Shown here one piece after another: positions 25,663-33,551 of a DNA stretch of 64,000 nt. How positions within the stretch are numbered: position 1 is the stretch's first letter; each line of letters starts with the position of its first letter. The translations under genes and the position numbers were made by a program. A model generated the notes under the pieces. That model saw nothing but the letters and a program-made list of their open reading frames with translations, ran no database searches and had not been told where the DNA came from. Source of the DNA: Lachnospiraceae bacterium (GTDB lineage Bacteria > Bacillota > Clostridia > Lachnospirales > Lachnospiraceae); NCBI GenBank assembly GCA_022791575.1, contig JAAVZI010000039.1, forward strand, positions 1 through 64,000. The letters run 5' to 3'.

Positions 25663-27069
25663 ATGTTATTTTCCAGTATCACTTTTTTATTTACTTTTTT
25701 ACCGCTTACTATGGTACTTTATTATATTTGTCCGCAGAACGGCAAAAATGCTGTTCTGTTAACTGCCAGCCTAATTTTTTATGCATGGGGAGAACCAGTT
25801 TATGTGGTACTAATGATCCTGGTCATTCTTTTTAATTATATATGCGGAAAAGATATTTACTTGAAATTACGCAATAAAAAAGCGGCAAAACGCAGCCTGA
25901 TTTCTGCAGTGGCCATAAATCTTTTGATTCTTGGTTTCTTTAAATATTATGGATTTTTTGTAGATCTGTGTGATGCATTTTTACCTATTCGAATTCCCAA
26001 AAGAGAACTAAGCCTGCCGATCGGCATTTCCTTTTATGTCTTTCAGGCTGTGTCTTATCTAATTGATGTCTACCGTGGGGAAGTAAAAGCACAGAAGCAT
26101 CTTCTGCATTTCGCCTTATATATCAGTATGTTTCCGCAATTAATTGCCGGTCCCATCGTCCGTTATATAGATATTGAGGTTCAGCTGAATAAACGTACGG
26201 TTTCACTCGCAAAGTTCGGTTCTGGAGTCCGCTTCTTTATTATCGGTCTTGGCAAAAAGGTAATTCTGGCTAATGGCATAGGAGCGATTTTTGATTCCAT
26301 TTACTCAGGATTTGCAGCTGGGGGAAAACTTTCTGTCCTTACAGCATGGCTGGGAGCAGCTGCCTATACCCTGCAGATTTATTTTGATTTCAGTGGTTAC
26401 TCGGATATGGCAATGGGACTGGGCAGAATGTTTGGTTTTCAGTTTCCTAAAAACTTTGATTACCCTTATACAGCCAAAAGTATTACTGACTTCTGGCGCC
26501 GCTGGCATATCTCACTTAGCACATGGTTCCGGGAATATGTCTACATACCGCTTGGCGGAAACCGCGTAAATACTGGAAGACATATCTTTAATCTGATGGC
26601 AGTGTGGTCTCTGACCGGATTCTGGCATGGTGCAGCCTGGAATTTTCTATTCTGGGGATTTTATTATGGTGTTTTGCTTATTATGGAAAAGTATATCTGG
26701 GGAGAGCGCCTAAAACAGCTTCCACTGGCAATACAGCATCTGTATACATTGTTCATCATTGTGATTGGCTGGGTATTTTTCTTCAGCTCTAGCTTAAAAG
26801 AAGCTCTTGCTTACCTTGGCATGCTGTTCGGCCTCGGTGCTGCGGGCCTGTCCGATTCTGCTGTACTGTTTCTGCTCTGTTCTAACTGGCTACTACTTTT
26901 TGCGGCACTGGCTGCCTGTGTGCCGCTGCCGTTTCGCATACTTATGCAGGTTAAAAATGCCTTTTTTCAGAAATACTGTGCAAATATCATTTATCTGCTG
27001 CTCTTTCTGATTTCCATAGCCAGTCTGGTCAGCGGTACATTTAACCCATTTTTATACTTTAGATTTTAA
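25663..27069 (+). CDS. MBOAT-family membrane O-acyltransferase (AlgI/DltB-like)
   Basis: 468 residues from ATG at 25663 (GAGGAGA upstream). Polytopic: about 10-12 hydrophobic segments. MBOAT signatures: FYAWGEP near the N-terminus, SYLIDVYRG, IYFDFSGYSDMAMG, FWRRWHISLSTWFREYVYIPLGGNR-type motif around residues 276-300, and TGFWHGAAWNF with the catalytic-type His around 320. Such proteins hand an acyl group across the membrane to a surface sugar polymer, working with an SGNH partner. Here that partner is either the upstream GDSL protein or the downstream DHHW protein. No dltA/dltC carrier genes are nearby, so D-alanylation is unlikely; O-acetylation is the better guess. Confidence 0.9.
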   Translation: MLFSSITFLFTFLPLTMVLYYICPQNGKNAVLLTASLIFYAWGEPVYVVLMILVILFNYICGKDIYLKLRNKKAAKRSLISAVAINLLILGFFKYYGFFVDLCDAFLPIRIPKRELSLPIGISFYVFQAVSYLIDVYRGEVKAQKHLLHFALYISMFPQLIAGPIVRYIDIEVQLNKRTVSLAKFGSGVRFFIIGLGKKVILANGIGAIFDSIYSGFAAGGKLSVLTAWLGAAAYTLQIYFDFSGYSDMAMGLGRMFGFQFPKNFDYPYTAKSITDFWRRWHISLSTWFREYVYIPLGGNRVNTGRHIFNLMAVWSLTGFWHGAAWNFLFWGFYYGVLLIMEKYIWGERLKQLPLAIQHLYTLFIIVIGWVFFFSSSLKEALAYLGMLFGLGAAGLSDSAVLFLLCSNWLLLFAALAACVPLPFRILMQVKNAFFQKYCANIIYLLLFLISIASLVSGTFNPFLYFRF

Positions 27070-27122
27070 AGCAAGATTGACATAAATCATCTGTCAAATA
27101 TGTCCCAGAAGGAGATACTTTC

Positions 27123-28286
27123 ATGAGAAATAGAAAGAATAGCCGAAAGCTTCACCGTCAAGCAGATTGTATATTAGGAATCTTATTTCTGGTCTGCTTT
27201 TCATTGTTAACCATTATTAATATATTGAAGAAGGATCAAAGCATTTCTGAAGAAGAAAACCGTGCATTGGCAGAAAAGCCTACGATTACTGCTGACAGCC
27301 TTTTAAATGGTATTTATATGGAACAGTATGAGGATTATGTCTCGGATCAATTTGCCGGACGTAATTTCTGGCGCAGATTATACTTAGCCTGGAAGAAAGC
27401 TGGAGGAAGCCGCAAGGAAAACGGCGTATTTCTGGGAAAGGACGGCCAGCTTATGGAGGACATTACCGCAGCAGACAAAGAGGCTCTACAGAAAACGATC
27501 GACAGCATTAATGCATTTGCCCTTCGTCATTCCGATATCCGAACCTATATGCTGCTGATTCCGGATTCGGCTGCAATTCTCACCAGCCAGCTTCCGCCGC
27601 ATGCTTCTATCATAAATCAGCCCGAACAATTTTCCTTGATAAAAAATAAAATGGAACCAGCCATTGTCTGGATTGATGCCGTATCCGCATTGCAGAAGCA
27701 TAAAACCGAGAAAATTTACTATAAAACTGATCATCACTGGACCAGCCTTGGCGCATATTATTCATTTATAAATGCAGCAAAAAGTCTTGGAATTGACGGA
27801 GATTTTACTCAAGCCTATGACATTTATCCAATTACAGAGAACTTTAATGGTGTATTATCAAGCACTAGCGGCTTCTGCCAGGATGAACAGGAAACCATCT
27901 ACGTTTACCTGCCAAAAGAGAATTCGGTCTCGGTTGTGGCTCATTATGTGGAAGAACAGAACAAACGTACGTCACTGTATGATACCAGTAAATTAAAAAC
28001 AAAAGATCAATACGCATTATTTCTTGGAGGAAACTTTCCGCTGATTGATATCAAAACCTCTGCGGCAGAAGATAGGAAACTACTACTGGTAAAGGATTCC
28101 TTTGCTAACAGCTTTATTCCCTTCCTTGTGCCTTTTTATCAAGAAATTGTTGTTGTTGATCCTAGATATTATGCTGGTACTTTGGAAGAGGTTATGAATT
28201 TGTATGAAATTACAGATATGCTGTATTTATACAGCGGAAATACATTTCTCAGCGATCATAATATCAGTGGTGTATTAGAAAACTAA
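27123..28286 (+). CDS. DHHW-family (AlgX/AlgJ-like) protein
   Basis: 387 residues. N-terminal membrane anchor (about 16-35), then an extracytoplasmic domain with EEENRALAEKP, the EQYEDYVSDQFAGRNFW pattern, and YKTDHHWTSLGAYYSF around residues 200-215, the DHHW signature. Near the C-terminus LLVKDSFANSF (about 322-332) looks like the SGNH Ser block, so Asp/His of DHHW plus this Ser could form an acyltransferase triad. The family accompanies MBOAT acyltransferases in polysaccharide O-acetylation. ATG after AAGGAG. Last gene of the operon; no clear terminator before the next promoter at 28324. Confidence 0.85.
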   Translation: MRNRKNSRKLHRQADCILGILFLVCFSLLTIINILKKDQSISEEENRALAEKPTITADSLLNGIYMEQYEDYVSDQFAGRNFWRRLYLAWKKAGGSRKENGVFLGKDGQLMEDITAADKEALQKTIDSINAFALRHSDIRTYMLLIPDSAAILTSQLPPHASIINQPEQFSLIKNKMEPAIVWIDAVSALQKHKTEKIYYKTDHHWTSLGAYYSFINAAKSLGIDGDFTQAYDIYPITENFNGVLSSTSGFCQDEQETIYVYLPKENSVSVVAHYVEEQNKRTSLYDTSKLKTKDQYALFLGGNFPLIDIKTSAAEDRKLLLVKDSFANSFIPFLVPFYQEIVVVDPRYYAGTLEEVMNLYEITDMLYLYSGNTFLSDHNISGVLEN

Positions 28287-28323
28287 CTGGCAGAAATATT
28301 TTAAAATTTTCTTTAAATCTTTG

Positions 28324-28353
28324 TTGACAATTATTACTTATCTGTGCTAGACT
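28324..28353 (+). promoter_or_regulatory. Sigma-A promoter ahead of the riboswitch
   Basis: TTGACA (28324-28329), 18-bp spacer, TAGACT (28348-28353, preceded by GC). The start would fall near 28360, exactly where helix P1 of the riboswitch begins. Confidence 0.65.
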
Positions 28354-28360
28354 ATTCACA

Positions 28361-28495
28361 GATATAAGGGAGTAGTCGCTATGGTTGTAAGTCATCCATA
28401 GGATTAAGTCAACATACGTGAGTACTGGCTTGTAATAACAAGTTACAGCTCTGGTTTGATCTTTTTGACCTTTCAAAAATGACAAGACTTATATC
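28361..28495 (+). promoter_or_regulatory. yybP-ykoY-type (Mn2+-sensing) riboswitch
   Basis: P1 is GATATAAG (28361-28368) with CTTATATC (28488-28495). The 5' strand is followed by GGAGTAG and the 3' strand preceded by ACAAGA, the two conserved loops (GGGGAGUAG and GCAAGACC) of the yybP-ykoY class. Between them lie a CTATGG/CCATAG hairpin and AAGTCAACATACGTGAGTAC, then TGGCTT, matching the conserved GUCAACA ... CUGGC helix with a tetraloop. The P1 3' strand overlaps the terminator stem, so ligand binding would favour read-through (an ON switch). Class assignment is by eye against the known consensus and the L. lactis example recalled from the literature. Confidence 0.72.
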
Positions 28496-28530
28496 ACCTT
28501 AATAGGTGGTATGGGTCTTTTTCTTTTTTT
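28484..28530 (+). terminator. Riboswitch-controlled intrinsic terminator
   Basis: Stem AAGAC ... TATCACCT (28484-28499) pairs with AGGTGGTA ... GTCTT (28504-28519), followed by TTTTCTTTTTTT. It competes with P1 for 28488-28495, the textbook arrangement for transcriptional control. Confidence 0.85.
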
Positions 28531-28644
28531 CAAATACCTCCTGTTCAGGCGGGTGAATCAAATCCATGGTTTAAAAAATACGAATGCTCAAGCATTCTTA
28601 ATATAAATACATCCAAACCATATATGTGATAAGGAGGTAGTTTT

Positions 28645-29787
28645 ATGGATTTTTTATTGTCTGGTATTCAGGGAATTATGGAGCATCCTGAATACATCAT
28701 TATGTATCTGATCGGCGCCTTGCTGATCTATCTGGCAATTGTTAAGGACTTAGAACCTGCACTTTTGCTGCCTATGGGATTCGGAGCTATTCTGGTGAAC
28801 CTTCCGGCCTCCGGCGTTCTGACCCAGCAGCTGACGGAACAGATCTCTTCAACCGGAATTATTGAATGGCTGTTTGAGGTAGGAATTGAAGCCTCTGAAG
28901 CAATGCCGCTTTTACTGTTTATAGGAATTGGTGCTATGATCGACTTTGGACCTCTTCTATCCAACCCGAGAATGTTTTTATTCGGAGCTGCTGCCCAGTT
29001 CGGTATCTTCGCAGCCGTATTCGTGGCAGGACTTATGGGATTCGAATTAAACGATGCCGCTTCTATTGGTATTATCGGAGCTGCCGATGGCCCTACCGCC
29101 ATTTTAGTTGCCAATGTATTGAATTCCAAGTATATGGGGGCAATCGCCGTTGTTGCCTATTCTTATATGGCATTGGTTCCTATCGTACAGCCCGCTGTTA
29201 TTAAGACGCTTACCACCAAAAAAGAACGTTGTATGCATATGGAATATAAGCAAAATACCGTTTCTAAGCGAGCTAAAATTATTTTCCCAATTGTTGTAAC
29301 CTTTGTTGCAGGCCTGGTTGCCCCAACCTCTGTTTCTCTGGTAGGTTTTCTAATGTTCGGCAATCTATTAAGAGAATGCGGCGTATTAGGTAATCTCTCG
29401 GATACTGCACAGAATGTCCTCGCTAACCTTGTGACTCTTCTGCTTGGAATCACAATCGCCTTTAGTATGAAGGCAGAGGCTTTTGTGAATACACAGACTT
29501 TAATGATTCTTGTGATTGGTCTGGCAGCCTTTGTATTTGATACTGCAGCAGGTGTTATCTTCGCCAAGATTTTAAACCTGTTCTCTAAAAACAAAGTAAA
29601 TCCCATGATTGGAGCAGCTGGTATTTCTGCCTTCCCTATGTCCGCCCGTGTCGTACAGAAGCTTGCTCTGAAAGAAGACCCCACAAATATCATCATTATG
29701 CAGGCAACAGGCACCAACGTATCTGGACAGATTGCCTCTGTCGTTGCCGGCGGCGTAATCTTGAACCTTGTTACATCTATGTTTTAA
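28645..29787 (+). CDS. Sodium ion-translocating decarboxylase, beta subunit (OadB family)
   Basis: 380 residues, very hydrophobic, about 9-11 membrane segments. Family signatures: GIGAMIDFGPLL, IIGAADGPTAILVAN (the ion-binding region Asp), NLVTLLLGITIAFSM and MQATGTNVSGQIASVVAGG at the C-terminus. OadB/MmdB/GcdB couples decarboxylation of a biotin-bound carboxyl group to Na+ export. The substrate (oxaloacetate, methylmalonyl-CoA or glutaconyl-CoA) is set by the alpha subunit, which is not in this window. Followed 27 bp later by a tiny OadG-like gene. The promoter carries a manganese-type riboswitch, an unexpected regulator for this family. ATG after AAGGAGG. Confidence 0.88.
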   Translation: MDFLLSGIQGIMEHPEYIIMYLIGALLIYLAIVKDLEPALLLPMGFGAILVNLPASGVLTQQLTEQISSTGIIEWLFEVGIEASEAMPLLLFIGIGAMIDFGPLLSNPRMFLFGAAAQFGIFAAVFVAGLMGFELNDAASIGIIGAADGPTAILVANVLNSKYMGAIAVVAYSYMALVPIVQPAVIKTLTTKKERCMHMEYKQNTVSKRAKIIFPIVVTFVAGLVAPTSVSLVGFLMFGNLLRECGVLGNLSDTAQNVLANLVTLLLGITIAFSMKAEAFVNTQTLMILVIGLAAFVFDTAAGVIFAKILNLFSKNKVNPMIGAAGISAFPMSARVVQKLALKEDPTNIIIMQATGTNVSGQIASVVAGGVILNLVTSMF

Positions 29788-29814
29788 TAGAATTAGAAAT
29801 GGAGGAATCGGCTT

Positions 29815-29955
29815 ATGAACGAAACTGCATGGCAGGCTCTGGAAATCATGTGGAAAGGTATGGTCAGCATTTTTGCTGTTATCCTTGTTCTGACACTATT
29901 GGTTTACCTAATTACAAAATTTGTAAAAGACCCGGAAAAGAAAACAGATGATTAA
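29815..29955 (+). CDS. Small OadG-like subunit of a sodium-pumping decarboxylase
   Basis: 46 residues, read directly: MNETAWQALEIMWKGMVSIF, a hydrophobic segment (FAVILVLTLLVYLI), then a short charged tail ending KKTDD. One membrane span at about residues 17-34 and the GMxxIFxVxxxLxLLVY pattern match the gamma (OadG) subunits that hold the beta subunit and carboxyltransferase together. ATG at 29815 with GGAGG 9 nt upstream. It is truncated relative to long OadG forms but similar to the short Firmicute ones. Confidence 0.75.
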   Translation: MNETAWQALEIMWKGMVSIFAVILVLTLLVYLITKFVKDPEKKTDD

Positions 29956-29993
29956 TCTTATAGAACATAATAAAACATTTGAAAATAATTAAA

Positions 29994-30066
29994 TCAAGCC
30001 AGGTTCTGGTCGCATTTTCAGCTGCATTTTGCTGCTTTGCCTCCAGCCCTGGCTTGACTTTCTTTT
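29994..30066. terminator. Bidirectional terminator between the oadB operon and spoVT
   Basis: TCAAGCCAGG (29994-30003) pairs perfectly with CCTGGCTTGA (30048-30057), with an inner CTGG/CCAG pair. CTTTCTTTTATT follows on the plus strand, and TTTAATTATTTTC on the minus strand. The genes on both sides end toward it. Confidence 0.75.
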
Positions 30067-30142
30067 ATTCTGTTGTTTGTAATATTTTTACAGAACGATC
30101 TTTTACTATAAGCAAACGTGTATAGGAATTTTCAAATACGTT

Positions 30143-30691
30143 CTAGGATTCCATCTGCCGGCCTAAAAATCCAGCAGCGGAAAGAGCCAGCTTCTGCTCA
30201 ACCTCTCCCATTTTACTGCTGCCTTCCTTATCCAGCAGTACCACTGCGCCAATGGCATCCCCTTCACAGATGATCGGGCTTATGGTCTGAGCTGCAAAAT
30301 CCTCTCCTGTATCATTTGTAATTTTAACATACTTACGGTCTTCCTTAGAAGCCGTAACGAACTCACGTTCGGTAATAACACTATCCAGCTGTTTACTGAT
30401 TTCCTTACCCAGAAATTCCTTCTTAGAACCGCCTGCCATAGCAATAATCTGATCGCGGTCGGTGATACATACGATATGCCCGCTGGTCTGTGCCAAAGAA
30501 TCTGCATACTGTTTGGCAAACAAGCTTAATTCTCCAATCGGAGAATATTTTTTGAGAATAATTTCACCTTCCCGGTCTGTAAATATTTCTAATGGATCTC
30601 CTTCGCGGATTCTGAGAGTTCTCCTGATCTCTTTCGGAACCACTACTCTGCCCAAATCATCAATTCTTCTCACAATTCCTGTTGCTTTCAT
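30143..30691 (-). CDS. spoVT: Stage V sporulation protein T
   Basis: 182 residues. AbrB/MraZ-like DNA-binding domain (about 1-50: MKATGIVRRIDDLGRVVVPK, then EIRRTLRIREGDPLEI) followed by a GAF-like domain (about 55-180). This is the layout and length of SpoVT, the late forespore regulator of sigma-G genes. In Clostridia spoVT is commonly near mfd/prsA; here it stands between the oadB operon and the pectate lyases. GAATCT/AGATTC (30732-30750) lies just upstream in the promoter region, but no clear sigma-G promoter was found by eye. Confidence 0.93.
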   Translation of the reverse strand: MKATGIVRRIDDLGRVVVPKEIRRTLRIREGDPLEIFTDREGEIILKKYSPIGELSLFAKQYADSLAQTSGHIVCITDRDQIIAMAGGSKKEFLGKEISKQLDSVITEREFVTASKEDRKYVKITNDTGEDFAAQTISPIICEGDAIGAVVLLDKEGSSKMGEVEQKLALSAAGFLGRQMES

Positions 30692-30823
30692 ATATTTTTT
30701 CCTCCATTTACACTTTAAATTCTATTCTTAAGAATCTCAAAATAAGATTCATATTGACTGTAAGAGTAGTATTTGTAAAATCGAGGAATGTATGCGCGGA
30801 TTTGGAAAAATTTATTCTTTCTT

Positions 30824-33496
30824 CTATTGTAAATTTTCGTCGAAATCTGTCGTTATTTTTAATACGTTTCTTAGTATCATTTGTGCATCTTTAAGCGTTA
30901 CATTGCCGTCTTTACTTACATCTGCCGCATTTTTCTGAAACGGCGCTGGGAATTCTGTAATATGCAATGCAACTTTTAATGTCATGGCTACATCCTCCAG
31001 TTCGATCCGCTCATCTCCATTTACATCGCCAGGTGCATATACAATCTCTGGAATCGTATGATCTTCCTCTTTGGTTTTGTCAGGCGCATCCTCCTGTTTT
31101 AAATAGGCTCGGTCAAGATCGATTCTGTCCGCTAGAATACACTCTGCTCTAACTGGTATATAGTAAAATTCCAGTCCTTTTACCTGTACCCCGTTGGGTG
31201 TCCCAATCGTTCCCTGGCCAATCTTCTCTGCTCCAAGTCCCACTCCGCCGACGGTCAACGTGGTTCGATCATCAGAAATGAATTCCAGCAGGCTTCGGCT
31301 GGTCTGCCGCAGAGGCGCCGGCCTGTTCCGATAATTCCGATTATGCCCAAACCCCAGATTAAAAGATTCTCCAGCAGCACGCACATCAAACTTTTCTCCA
31401 AAATAATTTAGATATTCTGAACTTAATTCCAGTCCATCCATATAGTATTGAACCCAGTCATTTTGAATGACTGCCACCATATAATGCCATTGATCCCGTT
31501 CATCCAGGCCCGGCGGAACCATGCCCGGCATAAAATCAGTTGTTTTATCTCCCCAGAACATATAATCACTGCCATTCGTCCAGTAGAAATACTGATTAAA
31601 AATATGCATGGCAGTTGTATCTCCATAAGTTTCTAGGTAGGGATTGCGCTGGATTCCTGTCCAATTATCCTGACGGAACCCCATGGAACCGGACGCATAC
31701 AGGCTAAACGACCCGCTGATATCCGCTTCTCTGATCTTACTGTTTACACCGCCCTTCTCAAAATACCTCGCACTGTAATTAGAATACATGCCTTCTCCGA
31801 TGTAATTCAAATACTTCCAATTCAGTGGATTCGCAGGATCGGTTCCCTGCCGATATGCATAATAAGCTCCGCCATCATAGGAGGTTCTATAACAGCCCTC
31901 AGCCGGATAGTTGGGATTATAACAGACATTTTTCCCATATCCTTCTAATACATCAAAGCTTCGGCCTCTGGCATCTATGTAAGTAACACGTGCTCCCATA
32001 GAATAGGAAGAATCCATCGAACTATATGCTTTACAAAGTTTGTACTTGGCCAAGTCACTTCGTTCTATCTGACGATCATTTTCCAGATTAAAGTTTAATA
32101 CTGCTGCATCATGGATACTATAATCCTGCGGCATTTTCACCCAGTAAGCAATTGTTGCCCCTTTCTCCCAATAGGGAACCTGTCCTGCGTTCTGTTCCTC
32201 ACTGTAATCCTTGCCTGCAAATGGGTTCTCAATCTCATAATAGGCATTGGAACCATCTGAATTCTGTCCATGATAAGTATAAGTATCGTCTTCTTCACGA
32301 TAAGTAATCGGATTGTCATTTTTCTTGCTGGCCGGTGCTGAAGAAGGTAGCGGAGCTGGAACGATTTTCACATGTTCTTTTTCCACTGCCTTTACATAAG
32401 TTCCCTTCGCTGGTGCCTGCACCGAAGAAGCACACGGCCCCACATAGCTTTGTACAATCCGCGGCACATCTGCGGCTAGATCTAAGTAATAATCATAATT
32501 GGTCGTTTCATATGGAACGACGCGCAGGCTATTCTTTTGTCCTGCTGCCCTGCTGCCTTTCGTTCGATTATACATATTTCCGCGGGCAGTGATAGAGGCT
32601 GGATAATCATTATCTGGATAATTAAATATATGCGGATTATTTACATTCTCAAAGTAATTATTTTCCACCAATAGCGCGGCATAACAATCTGCTCCGATAC
32701 AATAATTGTTATTTTGGCTGGAATAATAATTGTTATATAAATGTACCTGACCATACATGACTCTGGGCATCCGCTCCTTAATCCAATCGGCAAACCAGTT
32801 GTGGTGAAATGTTATATGCAATTTGCCCATATCGGTATCTTCATGATCCCCCGCGCCGGAACTAACTAGTGCATTAAGCCGGTGTGGATGCCTATATTGA
32901 GCACGCTCTGTATACCAAAACTTACACCAGGACACCGTTATATAATCAGAACCCTGCGTAATATCCATATTGCCGTCAGGAGCGTTCCATATGCTTAAGT
33001 GGTTAAACCACAGATGATGGCTGTTCTGCACCTGTACCCCGTCATCAGGGCCTGTACTGGGCCAGGTTCCCTGTATATTTAGATTGTGGACAATGACATT
33101 GCTGGCGTTATGAATACGGATACCGCCGTAGATCGTCGCATTTTCATCCATTCCAACAATCGTCTTATTGCTTCCAATCATAATCCCAGGACCGATGGTC
33201 TCAATTTTCCCCGATACAACTAAAACACGAGGAATATCATCCCCTGCCAGCCTAGTTAGCTCTTCAAATGTGGTTACCAGCTGCGGGCTGGCACTGCCGC
33301 CTCCGGTTACACCTTCCAGCCCTTCTGCATGGACCGCTGCCCAACCGTAAAGTTCATTCAGTTTCAGCGGACTGCTGATATTTAATGCTGCCCGTTCTTC
33401 TGCACGTACCTCCAGAATTCTACTGTCAACTGTCAACGGAACAAAAACAGTCAAAAGCAGTACCAGAGTTACCAGCACAGAAATCATTTTTTTCAT
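30824..33496 (-). CDS. Secreted pectate lyase (PL1) with LamG-like and dockerin domains, copy 2
   Basis: 890 residues from ATG at 33496 (GGAGG 8 nt upstream); signal peptide about 1-30. Domains: PL1 pectate lyase (about 45-370; TIVGMDENATIYGGIRI, DGNMDITQGSDYITVSWCKF, and KERMPRVMYG with the catalytic Arg); a concanavalin-like/LamG region (about 400-790; QWHYMVAVIQNDWVQYYMDG); and a type I dockerin at the end with two Ca2+ loops (DVNGDERIELED and DVSKDGNVTLKD). It cleaves polygalacturonate by beta-elimination outside the cell. The dockerin implies docking to a cohesin-bearing scaffold or surface protein not seen here. Second gene of a tandem pair; a 55-bp gap and the same strand suggest one transcript. 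Confidence 0.9.
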   Translation of the reverse strand: MKKMISVLVTLVLLLTVFVPLTVDSRILEVRAEERAALNISSPLKLNELYGWAAVHAEGLEGVTGGGSASPQLVTTFEELTRLAGDDIPRVLVVSGKIETIGPGIMIGSNKTIVGMDENATIYGGIRIHNASNVIVHNLNIQGTWPSTGPDDGVQVQNSHHLWFNHLSIWNAPDGNMDITQGSDYITVSWCKFWYTERAQYRHPHRLNALVSSGAGDHEDTDMGKLHITFHHNWFADWIKERMPRVMYGQVHLYNNYYSSQNNNYCIGADCYAALLVENNYFENVNNPHIFNYPDNDYPASITARGNMYNRTKGSRAAGQKNSLRVVPYETTNYDYYLDLAADVPRIVQSYVGPCASSVQAPAKGTYVKAVEKEHVKIVPAPLPSSAPASKKNDNPITYREEDDTYTYHGQNSDGSNAYYEIENPFAGKDYSEEQNAGQVPYWEKGATIAYWVKMPQDYSIHDAAVLNFNLENDRQIERSDLAKYKLCKAYSSMDSSYSMGARVTYIDARGRSFDVLEGYGKNVCYNPNYPAEGCYRTSYDGGAYYAYRQGTDPANPLNWKYLNYIGEGMYSNYSARYFEKGGVNSKIREADISGSFSLYASGSMGFRQDNWTGIQRNPYLETYGDTTAMHIFNQYFYWTNGSDYMFWGDKTTDFMPGMVPPGLDERDQWHYMVAVIQNDWVQYYMDGLELSSEYLNYFGEKFDVRAAGESFNLGFGHNRNYRNRPAPLRQTSRSLLEFISDDRTTLTVGGVGLGAEKIGQGTIGTPNGVQVKGLEFYYIPVRAECILADRIDLDRAYLKQEDAPDKTKEEDHTIPEIVYAPGDVNGDERIELEDVAMTLKVALHITEFPAPFQKNAADVSKDGNVTLKDAQMILRNVLKITTDFDENLQ

Positions 33497-33551
33497 GATT
33501 GATTCCTCCATTTTATCAAGAAACATTCAGAAGCAGTAGCTCTGATTTTCC

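Larger units (their letters stand above)
28287..28644 (+). other. Regulatory region with promoter, riboswitch, terminator and a second hairpin
   Basis: No gene. After the promoter, aptamer and terminator listed separately, 28531-28644 keeps a small perfect hairpin (GAATGCTCAAGCATTC near 28580-28597) inside a possible outer pair ATGGTTT / AAACCAT. It ends with the AAGGAGG site of the oadB-like gene. Confidence 0.6.

Noticed and set aside
28361-28495. T-box or other tRNA-sensing leader considered for the oadB region
   Set aside because: No T-box sequence (TGGNACCGCG) or specifier loop; the conserved loops and terminator overlap fit yybP-ykoY better.
28728-29129. 133-codon minus-strand frame inside the oadB-like gene
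   Set aside because: Antisense shadow of the same gene, no domain or ribosome binding site.
29163-29717. 184-codon minus-strand frame inside the oadB-like gene
   Set aside because: It is antisense to a clear polytopic membrane protein; the reading frame is kept open by the strand's codon bias.
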